Part shown: positions 26,306 to 33,883 of the stretch, piece by piece
How positions within the stretch are numbered: the first letter of the stretch is position 1
How the letters are laid out: the number at the start of each line of letters is the position of its first letter
The notes under the pieces: generated by a model
Seen by the model: only the letters and a program-made list of their open reading frames with translations
What the model was told of the DNA's origin: nothing
Databases searched by the model: none
Source of the DNA: Hyphomicrobiales bacterium
GTDB taxonomy: Bacteria > Pseudomonadota > Alphaproteobacteria > Rhizobiales > Rhizobiaceae
Assembly: GCA_900473745.1 (NCBI GenBank)
Contig: UCMW01000016.1
Coordinates: 1 to 64,000 of the forward strand
DNA length: 64,000 nt
Direction of reading: 5' to 3'
Translations under genes and position numbers: made by a program

Positions 26306-27175
26306 TTACTTTTCCAGCCGTGCCAGCAAAGACGATGTATCCCAGCGGCTGCCGCCGAGCTTCTGCACCTCGCCATAGAATTGATCGACCAGCGCCGTCA
26401 CCGGCAGGTTGGCGCCGTTGCTGCGGGCTTCGGTCAGGACGATGTCGAGGTCCTTGCGCATCCAGTCGACGGCAAAGCCGAAGTCGTATTTGCCCTGGTT
26501 CATCGTCTTGTGACGGTTCTCCATTTGCCACGAGCCGGCGGCTCCCTTGGAGATCACCTCGATGACCTTCTCGATGTCTAGGCCGGCCTTCTTGCCGAAA
26601 TGCACGCCCTCGGCGAGGCCCTGGACGAGGCCTGCGATGCAGATCTGGTTGACCATCTTGGTCAACTGTCCGGCGCCGGCAGGCCCCATTAGGCCCACCA
26701 TGCGGGCGTAAGCGTCGATCACCGGACGTGCCTGTTCGAACGTATCCGGATTGCCACCGCACATGACGGTCAAAAGTCCGTTCTCGGCGCCTGCCTGGCC
26801 GCCGGAGACGGGCGCATCGATGAAGCCGCAGCCCTTTGTCGCCGTCGCGTCGGCGAGTTCACGCGCAACCTCGGCCGAAGCCGTCGTGTTGTCGATCAGG
26901 ATGGCGCCCGGCTTCATGGCCGCGATCACGCCGTTTTCGCGTGTTGTCACCGAGCGCAGGTCGTCGTCATTGCCGACGCAGGTGAAGACGAAATCCGCGC
27001 CTTCGGCCGCTTCCGCCGGCGTGAGGCCGAGGCTGCCACCGAACTTCTCGACCCAGGCTTCGGCCTTGGCGGTGGTGCGGTTGTAGACTTTCACCTCGTG
27101 GCCACCCTTGACCTTCAGGTGACCTGCCATCGGAAATCCCATCACGCCCAAACCGATGAATGCGACCTTTGCCAT
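26306..27175 (-). CDS. NAD-binding beta-hydroxyacid dehydrogenase (tartronate semialdehyde reductase/3-hydroxyisobutyrate dehydrogenase family)
   Basis: 289 residues. The Rossmann start is VAFIGLGVMGFPMAGHLK, the substrate-binding loop is DAPVSGGQAGAENGLLTVMCGG, and the catalytic Lys is in GQLTKMVNQICIAG. These are the family's three signatures. Candidates are 2-hydroxy-3-oxopropionate reductase (glyoxylate/glycerate route) or 3-hydroxyisobutyrate dehydrogenase (valine breakdown); sequence alone does not settle this. ATG 27175 starts at the fold. The gene is single and separated by about 100 bases from the orphan membrane gene. Confidence 0.9.
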   Translation of the reverse strand: MAKVAFIGLGVMGFPMAGHLKVKGGHEVKVYNRTTAKAEAWVEKFGGSLGLTPAEAAEGADFVFTCVGNDDDLRSVTTRENGVIAAMKPGAILIDNTTASAEVARELADATATKGCGFIDAPVSGGQAGAENGLLTVMCGGNPDTFEQARPVIDAYARMVGLMGPAGAGQLTKMVNQICIAGLVQGLAEGVHFGKKAGLDIEKVIEVISKGAAGSWQMENRHKTMNQGKYDFGFAVDWMRKDLDIVLTEARSNGANLPVTALVDQFYGEVQKLGGSRWDTSSLLARLEK

Positions 27176-27271
27176 ATGTTCTGCCTCTGCCCTTTCGCTG
27201 AAGGCCAAGGCATAAAGCAGGAAAGCCGACAGGAAAAGGTCGCTTCGGTCCCGGTCCGACCTGACTTTGCT

Positions 27272-28786
27272 TCAGCCGACGGCGCGTGGGAGCGGCTGTT
27301 CGCCATCGAGACGCTTTGATCTCTCGCCGAGTGAATCCGAAATCTCCTGCCATATGCGGCGCAGACGCCGGACATGAAGATCGTCGGCGATCCAGCCCAT
27401 CATGTGTTCCACACGTGTTTTCACATCTGCAGGCGTGAGGCCGAGTTTTTCTCGGAACCAACGGCAAAATTCATCCGGATCCTGTGCGGCCTTCACGTTT
27501 GCCTCGTCAACCACCAGCAGGTTCGTGCCGCCGAATTTGCAAACGTCACGCAGGTTCTGCGTGGGGGCGACAAGAACGCCTGCAAGCAGAAGGTCGAATT
27601 CCTCGGGGCTTTCGCTATCCCCTGAGCCCGACTTTCGGAAATCGATCGCGCGTTCGAGGTCAAAGATCGTTCTGATCTGCAGTTCGCGAAGTATCAGGAA
27701 CTTCTCAATGCCAACGAGATGGCAGAGCTGGGCCTGTGCGATCCAGTCGACGGCCTGGTAGATGCCGTAGGGCGATTCGATATGCAGCATGATCGGATTG
27801 TAAGTGGCGAGCCCCTGCACATCGTAGATGCCGCATTCCTGCAGGCGAAAGCGTGTCGCATAGTCGATGCCGTCGAGCGCATCGAGGGGCGTGATGCGGG
27901 TGATTCTGTTGAAGCGGTCGTCGTCCATCTTGACCCATGACATCAGCGATTGGAGGCGCAGCAGCGCGAACTTGCTGGCACTGTCAGGCAGGTAGCCGAG
28001 AATGGGCGCAAGGATCAGCCAGATGCGTGAGGCGTCCGGCGTACAGGGCGTCGTCGGCAGTGAGCCAGGCGCCGTGGCGCACCTGTTTTCCAGAAGCGTA
28101 AAGCCGAAGGTCGGGTCCGGGATTGCCCTGTAGAGGGCGAGGATAAAGACGACGGAAACGATCGACTCGACGGTGTAGCGGATGAAGGTGAATGCGGAGA
28201 GGTCGAATACCGCCAGTCCACGCATGAAGCCGCGGATGGCCGCAAGATAGGCGCCGGCGAAAGCGAGGCCTCCGATCAGGTTGAGATGGGACCGCGCCTC
28301 TGCCGCGTTTGCCGGCGTCGTGAGGCCCGACGCGGCAAGCTCTAGGCCTGTGAGGAGCGCTTCTGTGCCGTAATAGGTGACGATCATCATTCCGATCGAG
28401 GCGAGGATGAGGCGGATGTCCGCCCAACTGCCGAAGCGGATCTTGCCGATGATCGCGGTAATCTGTTGGACGGGCGGCATCTGGTCGAAGCCTATCTCTT
28501 CCTTGATCGTGATCGGCAGGTCCTGGACATATTTCGAGCGCACGAATTCCAGCGATGGGTTGACCGTGCTTGGACCCTTTTCCTCCGACTTCGTCGTCGC
28601 TGGAAAAGACGTCAGAAAATCCCGGATGATCAGCAGCCGGCGGTTGCGCATTTCATGGCGGGCATAGATGAAGAGCAAAGGTGTCGCCACGGCGACGAGA
28701 AAGGCGTAGCCGTTCGATGGGCCGAGCGCGGACCAAAGATACGTCAATGCGCCAATTAGCGAATTGCCGAATTGTGTAGTGTCCAT
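27272..28786 (-). CDS. membrane protein of unknown function (504 aa)
   Basis: I do not recognise this family. An N-terminal helix (residues ~25-45) precedes a hydrophilic stretch. Three or four further membrane helices follow between about 130 and 290 (DIRLILASIGMMIVTYYG; LIGGLAFAGAYLAAIRGF; YTVESIVSVVFILALY; IWLILAPILGYLPDSASK). The C-terminal ~200 residues are cytosolic and rich in charged helices, with LDALDGIDYATRFRLQECGIYDVQGLATYNP resembling a helix-hairpin-helix-like 'ATxNP' element. It might act in DNA or protein contacts at the membrane, but no catalytic motif is clear. The start ATG 28786 is preceded by a perfect hairpin (28789-28815). Codon use matches neighbouring genes. Confidence 0.8.
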   Translation of the reverse strand: MDTTQFGNSLIGALTYLWSALGPSNGYAFLVAVATPLLFIYARHEMRNRRLLIIRDFLTSFPATTKSEEKGPSTVNPSLEFVRSKYVQDLPITIKEEIGFDQMPPVQQITAIIGKIRFGSWADIRLILASIGMMIVTYYGTEALLTGLELAASGLTTPANAAEARSHLNLIGGLAFAGAYLAAIRGFMRGLAVFDLSAFTFIRYTVESIVSVVFILALYRAIPDPTFGFTLLENRCATAPGSLPTTPCTPDASRIWLILAPILGYLPDSASKFALLRLQSLMSWVKMDDDRFNRITRITPLDALDGIDYATRFRLQECGIYDVQGLATYNPIMLHIESPYGIYQAVDWIAQAQLCHLVGIEKFLILRELQIRTIFDLERAIDFRKSGSGDSESPEEFDLLLAGVLVAPTQNLRDVCKFGGTNLLVVDEANVKAAQDPDEFCRWFREKLGLTPADVKTRVEHMMGWIADDLHVRRLRRIWQEISDSLGERSKRLDGEQPLPRAVG

Positions 28787-28788
28787 AT

Positions 28789-28815
28789 TCCTTTTCCCCC
28801 ATTTGGGGAAAAGGA
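28789..28815 (-). promoter_or_regulatory. leader hairpin covering the ribosome-binding region
   Basis: TCCTTTTCCCC (28789-28799) is the exact reverse complement of GGGGAAAAGGA (28805-28815), with a 5-base loop. In the minus-strand transcript the purine-rich arm (GGGGAAAAGGA) lies immediately before the ATG at 28786 and would supply the Shine-Dalgarno sequence. Folding would hide it, so the hairpin may control translation of the orphan membrane gene. Confidence 0.6.
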
Positions 28816-28885
28816 AAACAAGAACAACCCGGGATTGCCACAAACCACATGCAGCTTTAGATTGTTATTTGTGGCTATAGCGGGC

Positions 28886-29701
28886 TCAGCCGCGCTTTTT
28901 TGCCACGACGAGATGCCCCGGCGAGGGTTCTCCGTCCTGCATGCGGACATCGATGTCGGTGATTTCGACGAGTTCGAAGCCGGTGGCGGCAAGGCGCTCG
29001 CGCACATAGGTCTCGGCATGCACGAAGCGCTGGTGCGGTCCTACCATGAAGGGACGATCCGCCATTACCTCGACGGGCCTCGTCTCGGAGGAGAATATGA
29101 AGATGCCGCCGTCGGTCATGTTCTCGGCGGTGCCGAAGAACAGCGGCTCGAGGGCGCCGAGATAGGGCAGGACGTCGGTGGCGGTTACCAGGTCGAAGGC
29201 CTCGTCGTCATTGTCTTCGAGGAAGTCCTCGAGTTCGGCGACGTAGAGCGTCTTGTAGAGATCCTTCTCATGGGCGATCTCGACCATCTTCTCGGAGATA
29301 TCGATTCCCGTCATGTCGTCGACCATGTCGCGCAGCGTGCCGCCGGTCAGCCCGGTGCCGCAGCCAAGGTCGAGCAGACGCTTGAACGGCCCGAGGCCAA
29401 GGGCCTGAAGCCGCTGGCGGACCATCATCGGCACGGTGTAGCCGAGCTGTTCGACGAGGATGTCTTCGAAGGCGTCCGCATGCTGGTCGAAAAGGGTCTC
29501 GACATAGGCGTCCGGTGCCTTGGGCGGGGCTTCGCCGCGTCCGAGGGCTGCAATTCGGACGGAGGCGCCGCCGTGGTCGTCGGGATCGATGGCCAGGACT
29601 TCCTGATAGGCGTTCACGGCCGCGTCGATGTCGCCGGCCTTCTCGAGGCTCAGTGCGCGGTTATAAGCTTCCGCCAGGGCTTCTTCGTCGATCTTGGCCA
29701 T
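28886..29701 (-). CDS. TPR-containing class I SAM-dependent methyltransferase
   Basis: 271 residues. The N-terminus (1-60) has one or two tetratricopeptide repeats (LAEAYNRALSLEKAGDIDAAVNAYQEVLAIDPDD). A Rossmann methyltransferase follows, with motif I LLDLGCGTGLTGG, the acidic residue in MTGIDIS, and post-I FDLVTATDVLPYLG. The fold binds S-adenosylmethionine; the acceptor is unknown. Similar TPR-methyltransferases occur widely in rhizobia. ATG 29701 starts the TPR; the open frame continues upstream without support. It is divergent from the DUF2270 gene. Confidence 0.88.
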   Translation of the reverse strand: MAKIDEEALAEAYNRALSLEKAGDIDAAVNAYQEVLAIDPDDHGGASVRIAALGRGEAPPKAPDAYVETLFDQHADAFEDILVEQLGYTVPMMVRQRLQALGLGPFKRLLDLGCGTGLTGGTLRDMVDDMTGIDISEKMVEIAHEKDLYKTLYVAELEDFLEDNDDEAFDLVTATDVLPYLGALEPLFFGTAENMTDGGIFIFSSETRPVEVMADRPFMVGPHQRFVHAETYVRERLAATGFELVEITDIDVRMQDGEPSPGHLVVAKKRG

Positions 29702-29827
29702 ATCAGGCTCCTGTTTGCGTGGCCGTCTCGCCGACCTTTGCGGCTCGTCTAGCCCGTCGGGACCGGCTTGGCAATGAAAACGGAACCGTGCAGGGTCTCC
29801 CGATGTTTTCAGTGCAGGGAGCTTCGC

Positions 29828-30565
29828 ATGGAACAAACGACTGAAGATAAAGCCGGCATGCTGCCGCTGGAAAGCGCCAAGCCCGCCCGCCAGGCACCGG
29901 CCTTGCCGGCCAATTCGGCCGAAAAGGCCAATATGATCATCCACTATTATCGTGGGGAAATCGGACGCATGACCAGCTGGCGCGACCGGATCGATCGCAC
30001 GTCGAACTGGTCGATGACGGTGGTCGCCGGTCTCTTGTCCGTATCGCTGTCCACGCCGGCTTCGCATCATGGCGTCATCCTCTTTGCCATGCTGCTGATT
30101 TCGGTCTTCCTGCTGATCGAGGCGCGTCGCTATCGGTTCTTCGACGTCTATCGTGCGCGCGTGCGCCAGTTGGAGCGACACTACTTCGCCCAGGCGCTCT
30201 GCCCGCAGGCGGAACTCAAGGCCGATTGGGCCGAGGCGATCGCGGCCAGCCTGCGCAAGCCCGTCTTCCTGATCGATTACCGCGATGCGCTCTTCCGGCG
30301 CATCCGCCGAAACTACATCTGGATGTATCTCATCCTGCTTCTCGCCTGGGCGCTGAAGATCTCCAGCCCGAAGTTGCAACAGGGCGAGGCCCCAGTCGAA
30401 TTCGTCAGCAGCGTCTGGCAAGTGGTCGACAATGCCCATCTGGGGCCGCTGCATGGCGGCATGGTGCTGGTGCTGGTCGCCGCGTTTTACGGTTCACTGC
30501 TCCTTGCCGTCCTGCATCGGGAGCCTGATGATGGCGAGTTCGCCCATGGCGAGGTCCATGTCTGA
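29828..30565 (+). CDS. DUF2270 integral membrane protein
   Basis: 245 residues. A polar N-terminal segment leads to the highly conserved HYYRGEIGRMTSWRDRIDRTSNW. Two close helices follow (WSMTVVAGLLSVSLSTPASHHGVILFAMLLISVFLLIEARRYRFF), a soluble middle region, and two C-terminal helices (YIWMYLILLLAWALKI; LVLVAAFYGSLLLAVLH). This is the DUF2270 pattern; the function is unknown. ATG 29828 has GGGAG upstream. It is convergent with usg. Confidence 0.85.
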   Translation: MEQTTEDKAGMLPLESAKPARQAPALPANSAEKANMIIHYYRGEIGRMTSWRDRIDRTSNWSMTVVAGLLSVSLSTPASHHGVILFAMLLISVFLLIEARRYRFFDVYRARVRQLERHYFAQALCPQAELKADWAEAIAASLRKPVFLIDYRDALFRRIRRNYIWMYLILLLAWALKISSPKLQQGEAPVEFVSSVWQVVDNAHLGPLHGGMVLVLVAAFYGSLLLAVLHREPDDGEFAHGEVHV

Positions 30566-30579
30566 ACGCAGGTCCAACC

Positions 30580-30846
30580 TCAGTGGAGGATGAACTCGCC
30601 CTTCAACGAACGCCATTCGCTGGCCGCGATCATCTTTTTGTGCACGTAGGTGACGGAGTGGAGGGGGCCCTCGATCTTGTCCTGCCAGAAGCGCAGGAAG
30701 CCACGCATTTCCGGAAAATCGGGGGCGAGGTCGTAGTGCTGCCAGATGTAAGTCTGGAGCAGGGAGGGGTGGTCTGGCAGGCGGTAGAGGATCTGGGCGG
30801 TGGTCAGACCGTAGCCCTTCAGCATCAGTTCCATTTCACTGTTCAT
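30580..30846 (-). CDS. usg: Usg family protein
   Basis: 88-residue protein with the family pattern: GYGLTTAQILYRLPDHPSLLQTYIWQ, then DLAPDFPEMRGFLRFWQDKIEGPLHSV. Usg-like proteins are annotated widely in alphaproteobacteria, sometimes wrongly as tryptophan synthase-related; the real function is unknown. It is cytosolic, with no signal peptide. It stands alone, 14 bases from the end of the convergent DUF2270 gene. Confidence 0.9.
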   Translation of the reverse strand: MNSEMELMLKGYGLTTAQILYRLPDHPSLLQTYIWQHYDLAPDFPEMRGFLRFWQDKIEGPLHSVTYVHKKMIAASEWRSLKGEFILH

Positions 30847-31016
30847 GTCCGTTGCTCCGGCTCCCGTTGCAAGGGATCGGTGCGGACGGCGTCACGCTTC
30901 CGCGACCGACCGGGGCCGCGACCAACGCGGGCCCTGACATGATGGAAACACCGCTTGGTGAATGATGTCTTAACGGAGGTCGGGCGACACCAGGCCGGAT
31001 GCCGCCCGCAAGACCG

Positions 31017-31847
31017 CTATCGCTTCAAGTGACGGGTCAGGCGTGCCTCGATTGCCGCCCAGGCGTGACGCAGCGCCTCGACGATGGCGAGGTAGAAGAT
31101 CGCCGCCCACAGATAGGTCTGGTAATCGAAGGTACGGGAGAAGGCGTATCGCGTCTGCCCCATCAGATCGAGGACCGTGACGACAGCAACGACGGCTGAG
31201 CCCTTGATCATGAAGATGATCTCGTTGCCGTAAGGGCGCAGCGCCACGATCAGCGCCTGGGGCATGATGATCTTCCAGAAGGTGATCGATCGCGGCAGGC
31301 CGAGCGATTTTGCACCTTCCGTCTGGCCACGCGGCACGCTTTCAATCGCCCCACGCAGGATCTCCGCCTGATAGGCGGCCGTGTTCAGTGTCATGGCGAA
31401 GAGCGCGCAGTACCAGGCCTCGCGGAAGAACCACCAGAGGCCGAGCGCCTCGATCTGCGGGCGGAAGGAGCCGAGGCCGTAATAGATCAGGAAGATCTGC
31501 AGCAGCATGGGCGTGCTGCGGAAAACATAGACATAGGCGTAGGCAATGGCATTCAGCAGCCTATTCTTTGCCATGCGGGCGAAGGCCACCGGCAGGGAGA
31601 GGACGGCGCCCAGGGTGATGGAGCCGAAGGTCAGCATCAGCGTCGTGGCGAGACCGTCGAGATAACGCCAGCCATAGCGGGCGATCTTTTCCGGATCCCA
31701 GCTCGAAATGAGATACCACGCAAGAGAAATGCCGAGCACGGCCCAGAGCGTCAGGATCGCATAGCCGAACACGCGGGCGGGCGTGATGCGGCTTACCTTG
31801 GCGGGTGGCGCGGGGCGGGCGGGAATGATCTCGAGGGCATGGCTCAT
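31017..31847 (-). CDS. polar amino acid ABC importer, permease (HisM/OccM-like)
   Basis: 276 residues. An N-terminal cytosolic tail leads to five membrane helices. The EAA loop that contacts the ATPase reads EGAKSLGLPRSITFWKIIMPQALIVALRP, and the upstream VFRSTPMLLQIFLIYYGLG is the family signature. This is the second permease of a histidine/arginine/ornithine/octopine-type importer. Its ATG overlaps the stop of the HisQ-like gene (ATGA at 31844-31847). No ATPase gene follows; usg is the next gene downstream on this strand, so the importer must borrow its ATPase from elsewhere. Confidence 0.92.
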   Translation of the reverse strand: MSHALEIIPARPAPPAKVSRITPARVFGYAILTLWAVLGISLAWYLISSWDPEKIARYGWRYLDGLATTLMLTFGSITLGAVLSLPVAFARMAKNRLLNAIAYAYVYVFRSTPMLLQIFLIYYGLGSFRPQIEALGLWWFFREAWYCALFAMTLNTAAYQAEILRGAIESVPRGQTEGAKSLGLPRSITFWKIIMPQALIVALRPYGNEIIFMIKGSAVVAVVTVLDLMGQTRYAFSRTFDYQTYLWAAIFYLAIVEALRHAWAAIEARLTRHLKR

Positions 31848-32647
31848 CGGCCCACCTCCGCACGGTTCGCCCATCTTGAAATTGCATTCAGTCCGATCGA
31901 CGAGACGCTGGCCAGGATCAGGTAGAGGAGACAGGCGATGCCGTAGAACAGGAAGGCTTCCTTGGTCACGCGCGCGGCAACCCCGGTCTGTCGAACGATA
32001 TCGGCAAGCCCGATGACCGAAACGAGTGCGGTATCCTTCAACAGCACGAGCCAGAGATTGCTCAAGCCCGGCAGGGCGATGCGGATGAGCTGCGGCACAA
32101 TGACCAACCACATGGTCTTGCGCCTGGAAAGGCCGACGGCGCTGCCGGCCTCGTACTGGCCGCGTGGGATTGCCTGAAAGGCGGAAAGCAGAACTTCCGA
32201 GGCGTAGGATGAAAACACGACCGACAGGGCAATGATGCCGGCAATGAAGGCGTTGATCTCGACCCGTTGTTCGCTACCGAACCAGGTCAGGACCGACTGA
32301 ACCAGGATCTGGAAGCCGAAATAGACGATGAACAGCGTCAGGAGTTCGGGCAGTCCGCGGAAGATGGTGGTGTAGACACCTGTTGCTGCCCTCAGGCTCC
32401 ATTCTCCGGATTGACGTGCGAGTGCTATGAGGAAGCCGATCGCAAGTCCGATCGGCAGGGTCACGAGTGCGAGTGAAATCGTCACCTTCACGCCGAAGGC
32501 GATCTCGTCGCCCCAGCCGGTGTCACCACAGCCGACCAGTGTGTCCGACGCGAAAAGCCGGAAGAGCCCGATCGGGCCGCAGAGTGGATCGAACGTGTAG
32601 CTGATCCAGGCCCAGATCGAGCCGAGTGCGGAAGACAATCCGCCCAT
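31844..32647 (-). CDS. polar amino acid ABC importer, permease (HisQ/OccQ-like)
   Basis: 267-residue membrane protein with five or six helices. The family signature IFRGLPELLTLFIVYFGFQ is followed by the EAA loop EAGSAVGLSRRKTMWLVIVPQLIRIALPG. It pairs with the HisM-like permease to form the channel. It is about 110 bases downstream of the binding-protein gene, separated from it by a terminator-like hairpin (32708-32732). Confidence 0.92.
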   Translation of the reverse strand: MGGLSSALGSIWAWISYTFDPLCGPIGLFRLFASDTLVGCGDTGWGDEIAFGVKVTISLALVTLPIGLAIGFLIALARQSGEWSLRAATGVYTTIFRGLPELLTLFIVYFGFQILVQSVLTWFGSEQRVEINAFIAGIIALSVVFSSYASEVLLSAFQAIPRGQYEAGSAVGLSRRKTMWLVIVPQLIRIALPGLSNLWLVLLKDTALVSVIGLADIVRQTGVAARVTKEAFLFYGIACLLYLILASVSSIGLNAISRWANRAEVGR

Positions 32648-32707
32648 GCCATTCCCCCTTGGCGGTTTTTCCCGCCTTTTTGATCGTCATGCCGTTCAAA
32701 TGCAAAA

Positions 32708-32732
32708 TGGCGGAAGTGTTCGACTTCCGCCA
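32708..32732 (-). terminator. intra-operon hairpin between binding protein and permease genes
   Basis: TGGCGGAAG (32708-32716) and CTTCCGCCA (32724-32732) form a 9-bp perfect stem with a 7-base loop. On the minus strand it is followed by TTTTGCATTTG. Partial termination or 3'-end protection here would give more binding protein than permease, as is known for other amino acid importers. Confidence 0.65.
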
Positions 32733-32756
32733 CTCGTTTTCTCGGGTGATACGCGA

Positions 32757-33530
32757 TTACTCGCCGTAAACGTCGAAGTCGAAGTACTTCTTGTTGATTT
32801 CTTCGTATTTGCCGTTGGCGCGGATCGCGGCGATGGCAGCCGTAAACTTGTCGGCCAGCGCGGTTTCGCCCTTGCGGACCGCGATGCCTGCACCTTCGCC
32901 GTTGATCTCGACGTCGACCGGCAGCGGGGTCAGGATCTTGCAGCAGGCGCCTGCGTCCGACTTCAGCCATTCGGAGAGAACGACGATGTCGTCAACGACG
33001 GCATCGACGCGGCCGCCTTCGAGGTCGAGCTTGTATTCGTCAGCCGTCGGATAGAGCTTCAGCTCCGACTCGGCCATGTGCTTTTCGGCATAGTTGGCAT
33101 GGGTGGTCGACGACTGCGCGCCGACGGTCTTGCCGGCGAGGCCAGCCACGTCGGTGATGGCCGAATCCTTCGGCACGGCGACGGCCGGCGGGGTGTTGTA
33201 GTACTTCTTGGAGAAATCGACTTTTTCCAGACGCTCGGGCGTGATCGACATGGATGCGATGATCGCGTCGAACTTCTTTGCCTGCAGCGCCGGGATGATG
33301 CCGTCCCAATCCTGGGTCACGAATTCGCAGGTCACCTTCATCTCTTCGCAGAGCGCCTTGGCAACATCGATGTCGAAACCGACCAGCGAACCGTCGGCTT
33401 CAAGGTTGTTGAAGGGCGGGTAGGCGCCCTCGGTGCCGATGATCAGCTTTTCCTGAGCCATGGCCGAGCCGGCGAAAAGCGACAGGGCAGCGATCGAAGC
33501 TGCAGCCAGAAAACGTGTCGGAATACGCAT
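32757..33530 (-). CDS. periplasmic amino acid-binding protein (lysine/arginine/ornithine/octopine type)
   Basis: 257 residues with a signal peptide (MRIPTRFLAAASIAALSLFAGSAMA, cleaved before QEKL). The mature protein is a cluster-F binding protein: LIIGTEGAYPPFNNLEADGSLVGFDIDVAKALCEEMKV, then SMSITPERLEKVDFSKKYYN (ligand-contact Ser and Arg) and GKTVGAQSSTTHANY. This pattern matches the ArgT/HisJ/OccT group that binds basic amino acids or opines. It is the first gene of an importer operon reading leftwards and is the likely high-expression member. Confidence 0.93.
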   Translation of the reverse strand: MRIPTRFLAAASIAALSLFAGSAMAQEKLIIGTEGAYPPFNNLEADGSLVGFDIDVAKALCEEMKVTCEFVTQDWDGIIPALQAKKFDAIIASMSITPERLEKVDFSKKYYNTPPAVAVPKDSAITDVAGLAGKTVGAQSSTTHANYAEKHMAESELKLYPTADEYKLDLEGGRVDAVVDDIVVLSEWLKSDAGACCKILTPLPVDVEINGEGAGIAVRKGETALADKFTAAIAAIRANGKYEEINKKYFDFDVYGE

Positions 33531-33883
33531 GAGATCCTCTCTGTTGGTGGACGCCGCTTGTTGTTTTGACGCGGCTGCCCATGATCGTGCAGCCATCGGC
33601 AGCACTTGACCGAATATTCGTCCGGTTTTCGAACCGAAATCAACAACAAACCGCGTGGCCGCCTAAATTTGCTTCTTATAAGTGCGTTAGCGAGGGTGAG
33701 GGAATTTTTTGTTCCATTCGCTGCCGTCGGATGGAGCAAATGTCGTTCCCACTCGTTCAGGCACGGTTAATTATGCGAATTCTAGCTTGGCGGCAGTTTC
33801 GGTTCGCGTAATCGAGCACGCATTCAATGGCGTGGCACGGATGATCCCATCGGTGGCCATGCAGAGGGAAGGAAACGCAAGTT
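33531..33883. other. divergent intergenic region, no gene seen
   Basis: About 350 bases between the binding-protein start and the OmpA-family start. It is more AT-rich than its surroundings near 33600-33800 and must hold both divergent promoters. Small open frames here have no ribosome sites or family features. I see no repeats or strong hairpins. Confidence 0.5.

Noticed and set aside
28772-29752. Plus-strand frame of 326 codons
   Set aside because: It is the shadow of the TPR-methyltransferase gene on the minus strand, which has clear SAM motifs.
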